A stretch of 64,000 nt of DNA from G963665215 sp963665215 (GTDB lineage: Bacteria > Chloroflexota > Dehalococcoidia > Lucifugimonadales > CAUZJF01): NCBI GenBank assembly GCA_963665215.2, contig CAXXWW010000008.1, positions 682,001 through 746,000 of the forward strand. Direction: 5' to 3'. Shown piece after piece: positions 58,390 to 64,000 of this stretch; position 1 is the stretch's first letter; every line of letters starts with the position of its first letter. The position numbers and the translations under genes were made by a program. The notes beneath the pieces are model-generated. The model worked only from the letters and a program-made list of their open reading frames with translations. It had not been told where the DNA came from and ran no database searches.

Positions 58390-59558
58390 ACCAGGGAGCG
58401 ATGACCAAGGGAACCACCGCAGAGACCGTGGACGGTATGTCCCTGGCGAAAATCGACCGCATCATCGACGCCTTGCGTTACGAGCGGTTCCGATGGACGC
58501 CGGTGCGACGGGTCAACCTTCCCAAGCCTAATGGGGGAACTCGTCCTTTGGGCATACCGACGTGGACGGACAAGCTGCTGCAAGAGGCCATTCGGATGAT
58601 TCTGGAAGCCTACTACGAGCCGCAGTTCTCCGACCACTCTCACGGCCCCCGGCCCGACCGGGGATGCCACACCGCACTGAGCGAGGTGGTCAATCACTGG
58701 ACCGATGTCCGCTGGTTCGTCGAGGGAGACATCAAAGGGTGCTTCGATAACATCGACCACGAGGTGCTGTTGTCGGTGCTTGGCGAGAAGCTCCACGATA
58801 ACCGATTCTTCCGCCTGCTCAAGTATCTACTGAAAGCAGGTTACCTTGAGGATTGGAAACATGGCCGCACCCTGAGCGGCACACCGCAAGGTGGCGTGGT
58901 CAGTCCCATCCTCGCCAACATCTACCTAGACCGGTTGGACAAGTACGTCGAAACAGTGCTGATTCCAGCACATACCCGTGGCAAGGCACGAAAATACAAT
59001 CGAGAGTGGGCAAACGTAAAGAACTTGTCGGCCTACTACCGGAAAGTAGGGAACCATGCGATGGCAACCGCACTGCGTAAGCAGATGCAACAACTGCCGT
59101 CAAGTGACCCCTACGACCCGGATTACAGGCGGCATCGATACGTGCGCTACGCCGACGACTTCGTGCTGGGCTTCATCGGGCCAAAGGCCGAAGCCGGGCA
59201 GATAAAGGAGTCCTTGGAGACGTTCCTGCGCGACACGCTCAAGCTGGAGCTATCCAGGGAGAAACCTCTGATTACCCACGCCACCAGCCAGGCGGCGAGG
59301 TTCCTCGGCTACGAACTCGTAAATCAGCAGGCCAACGACCAGCTCGACCGCAATGGACGGCGGAAAGTCAATGGCCGCCTCGGATTACGGGTTCCCGCAA
59401 AAGTCATCGAACAACACTGCCAAGCCTACATGGTCAACGGCAAACCGGTGCACCGTAACGAACTCATCCATGACAAGGACTACACCATCGTGGACAGGTA
59501 TCAAGCGGAGTTTCGGGGCGTCGTCGAATACAGATTCCCTCGTAAAAACCCGTTTTGA
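58379..59558 (+). pseudogene. Group II intron reverse transcriptase fragment (LtrA-like)
   Basis: Residues from LYSNQGAMTKGTTAETVDGM cover the reverse-transcriptase fingers and palm: PKPNGGTRPLGIPTW, GDIKGCFDNIDHEVLL, SGTPQGGVVSPILANIYLD and the catalytic RYADDFVLG. The N-terminal 40-60 residues are absent: the frame meets the VirB4 fragment at about 58380. The 3' side stops within the maturase (domain X) region (AEFRGVVEYRFPRKNPF), so the endonuclease and most of X are missing. No intron ends (GUGYG or AY) were located. It is a dead copy. Confidence 0.85.
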
Positions 59559-59576
59559 GGAAGTTCCAGCGATTTA

Positions 59577-60020
59577 GCACATCTGCGCGCTACCGTATGT
59601 TGGGGTAGTGTGCGGAACAGAGACTGTATATTGTACCCAGGTGTGGGTACGTTTGTTCTAATTCAACCTACACAGACTTTTTACGAGAGAATCATCGTTA
59701 CCCTCCGAAAGGACCGCCCATTCTCGCTTTGACGCACCATTGTAACACCACGCGACCGAGAGCCCAACACCATGGCCGTCCCCACGTCCGCCCTCGGCGG
59801 GTATCTGGAACGTCAAGAACCGCAATTGGAAAGGAGGTGCGCCATGGCGGGGGCAGATGTGGGATTCCTAACAGGCGCGAGCCGGTGATCGACCGCTCAG
59901 CGAAGAGAACGAGATACCGGCAAAAACGGCAGCAGGGCGCCGCCGCACTGGTGTGGCGGCGCCCCTACGGTGACGGCAGGGCGGTGAAATGGAAGGGCGA
60001 GGGGTAGGGTGGAGCTTGGC
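59577..60020. other. Intergenic stretch with two inverted repeats
   Basis: No gene is supported here. GTACCCA-GGTG-TGGGTAC at 59633-59650 is a short palindrome near a TATATT, possibly an operator-promoter. GGGCGCCGCCGCAC at 59935-59948 and GTGTGGCGGCGCCC at 59951-59964 form a strong GC hairpin, a candidate terminator before the convergent 82-residue gene. Confidence 0.5.
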
Positions 60021-60269
60021 CTAGTCGTCGTCCTCGTCGACGATCTTGCTGGCCAGCTCCTTCCTGAATTCCGGAAGGGCCATTGCCGCGTCGATTATCT
60101 GCTTTCTCAGCTCGGGAGCGTTTTCCATCTCTTCATCGATCTCTTCCGCTATGTCGTTGGCCAGAGAGTCCAACATATTGGGGTCTTCCACCACGGCCAC
60201 GGCGATCTCCGATATTAGCTCTTTGTCCCTCAACAACTCCTTGACGTCGCTCGCCTGAATCATCCCCAT
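60021..60269 (-). CDS. Small acidic hypothetical protein next to sigB
   Basis: The 82-residue protein (MGMIQASDVKELLRDKELISEIAVAVVEDPNMLDSLANDIAEEIDEE...) is acidic and predicted all-helical, ending KIVDEDDD. A GGAGAGGAG motif lies 8 nt before the ATG. It is 86 bp downstream of the sigma factor on the same strand. No family is known; a regulatory or stress role is a guess from position. Confidence 0.6.
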   Translation of the reverse strand: MGMIQASDVKELLRDKELISEIAVAVVEDPNMLDSLANDIAEEIDEEMENAPELRKQIIDAAMALPEFRKELASKIVDEDDD

Positions 60270-60355
60270 ACAAAAATCTCCTCTCCGGGCGCGCGCCCTG
60301 GGGGGGACACGTCCTCACTTGTTAATAACCGCGTCAACGCTAGTCTGAACGAGAG

Positions 60356-61132
60356 TCACGCCCCGATGTCTCTACTTGCTCCTTCGCCCAAGCTCACCCT
60401 GATCTTGGCCAGGGCGTTCCTCTGTAGTCGCGAGACATGCATCTGGGAGATGCCCAGTTGCACGGCGATCTCAGCCTGCGAGAGGCCGGAGTAGAACTTC
60501 AACCGGATGATTTTTTTCTCACGCTCGTTGAGGCACCTCAGGGTATTCACCAGGTCGATCCTATCCGGCAGCATGTCGAGCTCGGGGTCTTGGTGCCCCA
60601 GGTAGTCCAGAACTGTGGACACGTCGCTCCTACCGTTATTCTCATACTCCATTTCCAGAGAGAGCAACCTGCCGTACTTGCCCACCTCGAAGGTATCGTA
60701 CACTTCTTCTTCGGAAAAGCCGGTTGCGTCGGCTATCTCCGGAACCGTGGGGGAGCGTCCGCGTATCTGGCTGAGGTTCTCCACCGTCCTCTCGACCACC
60801 ATCCTCTGCCTCTGCAACTTCCTCGGTATCTTCACGGCCCATCCGTGGTCCCTGAAGTAGTTCTTTATCTCTCCCATTATCACCGGCACGGCGAAAGACA
60901 ACAGCTTCGTGCCGCGGTTGGGGTCGAATTTGTCGATGGCCTTTATCAGGCCGACGCTGCCAACCTGTGCCAGGTCCTCCATGGGCACTCCGGAGTACCT
61001 GTACCTTTCGCACAGCCTCCGCACCAGTGGAAGGTGCTCCGTTGCCAGACGCTCGCGGGACGCCAGGTCTTTCGGCTTTCGTTGCAGACCAACAGCATTC
61101 GCTGTGCCCGCGGACTCGGCCTTGGATTGCAT
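60356..61132 (-). CDS. SigB/SigF-type alternative RNA polymerase sigma factor
   Basis: The protein is 258 residues with regions 2, 3 and 4 of the sigma-70 type. Region 2 has LVRRLCERYRYSGVPMEDLAQVGSVGLIKAIDKFDPNRG and the SFAVPVIMGEIKNYFRD motif of SigB/F/G factors. Region 4 has the recognition HTH LSQAEIAVQLGISQMHVSRLQR. Stress-type sigma factors of this kind are held by an RsbW-like anti-sigma factor, which is encoded directly upstream. Confidence 0.92.
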   Translation of the reverse strand: MQSKAESAGTANAVGLQRKPKDLASRERLATEHLPLVRRLCERYRYSGVPMEDLAQVGSVGLIKAIDKFDPNRGTKLLSFAVPVIMGEIKNYFRDHGWAVKIPRKLQRQRMVVERTVENLSQIRGRSPTVPEIADATGFSEEEVYDTFEVGKYGRLLSLEMEYENNGRSDVSTVLDYLGHQDPELDMLPDRIDLVNTLRCLNEREKKIIRLKFYSGLSQAEIAVQLGISQMHVSRLQRNALAKIRVSLGEGASRDIGA

Positions 61133-61268
61133 CTACACACTCCACCCTGGAGGAGGACTTGAGCTGGAGACTCCGGAGGCGACTATCGGGACGTATCAAC
61201 CGGATGCGGCAGGCTGAGGGACAATGCCCTTACCGGTCGTGAAAGAGGTACCCAGGCCCGCGCCGTGC

Positions 61269-61775
61269 CTAATCCCCTCTGCGTGACTTGTGCTTGACCA
61301 TTCTTGTCACGCGCGACCCCGCGGCAAGCACCCCGAACTCCACACTGTCCAGCAGGCTTTCAAGCACCACTCTACTCTCCATCTCCTTCGCACTTTCGAC
61401 CGCGCCGGACGGCACGCCCGGGTCCATGACCGTGATCTCCAACCAGTCGGGATGCGCGACAAAGGTAACAGCCAGGCTGGTATTCTCCCGGGGCTCGTGT
61501 TGCCCCTGCAAGTGCTCAATCGCCAGTTCAAACGCTTCCGAGACCGCCACCCTGAGCTGCATGATCTCGTCGTAATCAAAGGACATGCTCCCAGCAACAA
61601 CGCCCAGTGTGGCTCGGAGCACGGGCAGATGCCGGGCCCGTGGGGGAAGCTTCAGCTCGACGGTCTCGCCAGTCAGACTTTCTCCGGTCGATTCCGTGCT
61701 CGAGTCTGTCTCCTCGCCTCTCGCCTCTTCGCTACTCATCGCATCTCCGGGGGACAGTGGTATGGTCTGACGCAC
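61269..61775 (-). CDS. RsbW-like anti-sigma factor (HATPase fold), N box altered
   Basis: The protein is 168 residues; an internal Met at residue 13 is an alternative start. The HATPase_c_2 domain begins about residue 40, with LRVAVSEAFELAIEHL as the N-box helix and ITVMDPGVPSG as the ADP-binding loop. In RsbW and SpoIIAB the N-box has Asn (SEAxTNA). Here Leu84 is at that place (SEAFELA), so magnesium-ATP binding may be weak or lost. It is expected to bind and release the downstream sigma factor. Confidence 0.82.
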   Translation of the reverse strand: MRQTIPLSPGDAMSSEEARGEETDSSTESTGESLTGETVELKLPPRARHLPVLRATLGVVAGSMSFDYDEIMQLRVAVSEAFELAIEHLQGQHEPRENTSLAVTFVAHPDWLEITVMDPGVPSGAVESAKEMESRVVLESLLDSVEFGVLAAGSRVTRMVKHKSRRGD

Positions 61776-62640
61776 CTACACCCGCCCACCGAGATGGGTC
61801 TCTCACGACCTCAGATAAACACATCAAACTCCAGCTAAACATGATAGACCCCATACCTCCTTGCCATCCCCATTGGTACGGGAGCATCGCAACTGGATTA
61901 TACTCCCACGCGTCTCACGTCACGGAAACCGCCCCGTAATTCGTGCCTCGCCGGCCACCAACACTTCCTCACCACGAACCAGCCGCCCAGATCGCCTGTC
62001 CGGGGCTCGCCGCGCCTGGACTGACAAGGGTTTGGGTCGCCCGGCATACCCCGGTTTAGACAATAGCAGACGCGTTTAAAAATTATTCCCAGGTGAGCAT
62101 TCGTATGCCGCCGGCAAGGAGGGGGATATCAGGCGGCGAGCCGGGGCATGGGCCGAATTCCCATTCGGCTGATAGCCCCGTTGGCCGTTGCCTTGCCGGC
62201 CGTGTTTTTGAGGGACCCGTCGATGGAGCGCCAGACCCAGCGAGAACGCCGTGCTCCGGCCCTCGGCATCGCGGAGTAACTGCCAGGGGCAATAAAGCTT
62301 GCACTACACCAAGGTGCGCTACGTAGCCGAGTAGTTCCTGTTAGAGACCTTTGCCAACGTCCGGGTGGTCAGGGTCATCCATATAACGACTTCATCTTTT
62401 GAGGGCAGATGGGCCTACAAAGTGGACACCGTAGTGGACGTAAGGTCTGCCAACACGCGCAGGTTACCCGGAGGGATCCGTGTCGAAGTCCTGCTCGCCA
62501 AAGATGGGAGTGTGGTGGGCCTTCATCACCGTCCGTGGCACGCCGACCAAAAGGGCCGCATGTACCTTCGTCCTCAGAGAAAACGAAGCCCATACACGCC
62601 ATAGGACTACGCCGACACTCCCCATATCAACATGAAACCG
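61776..62640. other. Long intergenic region without a supported gene
   Basis: Frames up to about 80 codons exist in several directions but none has a good start with coding character. A short AT-rich patch (TTTAAAAATTATTC) lies near 62075. Promoters for the RsbW gene and for the exporter should be in this stretch, but no clear hexamer pair was found. Confidence 0.5.
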
Positions 62641-62781
62641 GGGTGATGCTGATGGATCGGAACGTCGAGGAGAAGCAAAGGGATGTGGACATGGCGCCGG
62701 TCCATTTCCTGCGGGTATCCAAGACCCTGGAGGTCTCTGACGTGCCAACACGCTGCAGCCCTACAGCGCGCGCAGCCTGAC

Positions 62782-63777
62782 GTGGGAGACCTGGGCCCAG
62801 AGGCTCTCTCGCTGCTGGGCATAGGGTTTTTTGTACTGAGTTTTGCGATTGCCTCGATAGCTGTGATGGCCGGAATTGGGGGCGGAGTCCTGTTCACCCC
62901 AATCATGCTGGCTTTCACACCTGTCGACAGCTTGATAATCAGAGGCACCGGCCTGGTCGTGGCGATGTTCAGCGGGCTTGTATCGTCGGGGCCGTTCATG
63001 AGGAGCGGGCTCGGCAATCTCAAGCTCTCCCTGTACAGCACGGTTGGCTACGGAGCTGGCGCCCTCTTCGGCGCTCAAGGCGCAGTCCTGGCAAACGAGC
63101 GGCTAGGGGAAGCCAACGAGGCGGTCGTCAGATTGACCCTCGGGGCTATCGTCTTCTCGCTCGTGTTCTATTTCTACCGGGGAGGCGAAAAAATAGAGTG
63201 GCCACGAGTCGACCGGGTGGACCCCTTTACAAGATGGTTGGGCCTTACTCAATCGTACTACGAGGAGTCCACCAGGCAGATTACCGAGTATAGAGTAACG
63301 CGTGCTGGGCTCGGGGCGGCGGCGATGGTCGGCATTGGCTCGATCTCAGGCTTTTACGGCCTCGGCGCCGGATGGGCAATAGTCCCCGTGATGAACCTCG
63401 TGATGGGGGTCCCAATCAAGGTAGCCGCCGCGTGTAGCGGAATCGTGGTCGGCATGGGGGACAGCGTGTCCGTATGGCCGTATTTCTTTGCCGGAGCCAT
63501 TATCCCGTTGTTCGCGGCGCTCTGGCTGGCGGGACAGGTCCTGGGAGGGATAGTGGGGGCACGGATCCTGATTAAGGTGAGGGCCGGCACGATAAGGGTC
63601 GTATTGGTCGGGATATTGCTGTTTGCAGGATTCGGTCTGGTGCTGAAGGGCCTGACGACCCTGGGGTACCTGCCCAAGATTTCCGATGGCGTCAGTTTGG
63701 GGGTTCTGCTGCTTATCTCGGCAGGGGTCGTTCTCGGCATGACCGGCAAGCTCCCCACTTTTGGCAGCAGGAGGTAG
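62782..63777 (+). CDS. TauE/SafE-family sulfite/sulfonate exporter-like protein
   Basis: The protein is about 331 residues from GTG 62782; a start at ATG 62683 gives a 33-residue N-terminal extension that does not look natural. Eight or so hydrophobic segments include GIGFFVLSFAIASIAVMAGIGGGVLFTPI and the second repeat GIGSISGFYGLGAGWAIVPV with the paired G-x-G-G and P motifs of the family. A separate short frame from 62652 (FLRVSKTLEVSDVPTR) may be the true N-terminal part broken by a base indel. The next gene starts 5 bp after its stop. Confidence 0.75.
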   Translation: MGDLGPEALSLLGIGFFVLSFAIASIAVMAGIGGGVLFTPIMLAFTPVDSLIIRGTGLVVAMFSGLVSSGPFMRSGLGNLKLSLYSTVGYGAGALFGAQGAVLANERLGEANEAVVRLTLGAIVFSLVFYFYRGGEKIEWPRVDRVDPFTRWLGLTQSYYEESTRQITEYRVTRAGLGAAAMVGIGSISGFYGLGAGWAIVPVMNLVMGVPIKVAAACSGIVVGMGDSVSVWPYFFAGAIIPLFAALWLAGQVLGGIVGARILIKVRAGTIRVVLVGILLFAGFGLVLKGLTTLGYLPKISDGVSLGVLLLISAGVVLGMTGKLPTFGSRR

Positions 63778-63781
63778 GCTT

Positions 63782-64000
63782 TTGGAACAGTCAAGAATGC
63801 CGCCCGGTCCACAGGTTGTCTATGGGAAGGTAGTCTTCTGGCTTTGCATCGTAGCGGCGTCGATTAGCGTGATAGGGCCTGTACTGGCGGTGGCGTTCCC
63901 CGACCATACCTTCATGAAGCCACAGTATCTTTTCCCAGCCATCTGGGAGGGCAATGGCCCGGAGGCTGTGTGGCAGCAAGCAGGCGGAGAGTTTCCGGGA
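63782..64000 (+). CDS. Membrane protein of unknown function, partial (window end)
   Basis: The frame begins TTG 63782, 8 nt after GGAGG, and runs off the right edge after 73 residues. It has a membrane helix (VVFWLCIVAASISVIGPVLAVAF) and then FPDHTFMKPQYLFPAIWEGNGPEAVWQQAGG. By position behind a TauE/SafE gene it may be a DUF1634-like partner, but that is only a possibility. It is presumably co-transcribed with the exporter. Confidence 0.55.
   Translation, partial: MEQSRMPPGPQVVYGKVVFWLCIVAASISVIGPVLAVAFPDHTFMKPQYLFPAIWEGNGPEAVWQQAGGEFPG

Noticed and set aside
59525..59550. Possible IS1182 end at the 3' edge of the reverse transcriptase
   Set aside because: It shares about 12 bases with the IS1182 left end, but the similarity stops there and no second end is nearby.

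Overview
The window looks like chromosome from an uncultured bacterium, most likely Chloroflexota (Dehalococcoidia/SAR202-like). The reasons are indirect: two of the lipoproteins (the BtuF-like and sugar-dehydrogenase-like ones) carry Thr/Pro/Ala-rich linkers after the lipobox; there is a luciferase-like monooxygenase, a SigB/RsbW-like stress module, frequent TTG/GTG starts, and dispersed palindromes of the TCATTCTGAG...GAAGAATCT type. No rRNA, tRNA or CRISPR was seen, so the placement is an inference.

Layout. 1-5.2 kb is an accessory patch: IS1380-, IS1595- and SWIM-type transposase genes, a small HTH gene, and a two-gene cassette (3769-5162) that may be a toxin-antitoxin or defence pair. 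5.4-15.6 kb is core-like: a 3'-truncated cobQ, plsY split by IS256, an SRPBCC protein, a cobalamin importer (btuF, btuC, btuD) behind a B12 riboswitch with terminator, and gyrB. 15.6-24.8 kb holds an MMPL exporter and a histidine kinase/response regulator pair. The regulator gene is split by an ISNCY element that itself carries IS256 and IS630. 24.8-35.7 kb contains IS1182, a flavin-dependent oxidoreductase, cysteine synthase, ligA, recF, a sugar-dehydrogenase-like lipoprotein, a GNAT protein and an alcohol dehydrogenase.

35.9-47.6 kb is a second accessory block: a hybrid kinase cut by IS256, IS1380 and IS66 remnants, an integrase stub, an HsdM stub, IS630 carrying ISNCY (the reverse nesting of the first locus), and a surface-repeat protein fragment. 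47.7-54.5 kb has an agmatinase-like gene and a general amino-acid ABC transporter (aapJ, aapQ, aapM, aapP) with aapQ split by IS256. 54.8-59.6 kb is a decayed conjugative element with an internal duplication and a group II intron reverse-transcriptase fragment. 60-64 kb has the RsbW/SigB-like module and a TauE/SafE exporter with a partner membrane gene cut by the window edge.

The dominant theme is a recent transposon burst. Four 1368-bp IS256 copies are nearly identical. Three have perfect 8-bp target duplications and interrupt genes that would be in frame if the element were removed. Separately, four genes carry single-base indels in short homopolymers, which could be assembly error and should be checked before calling them pseudogenes.
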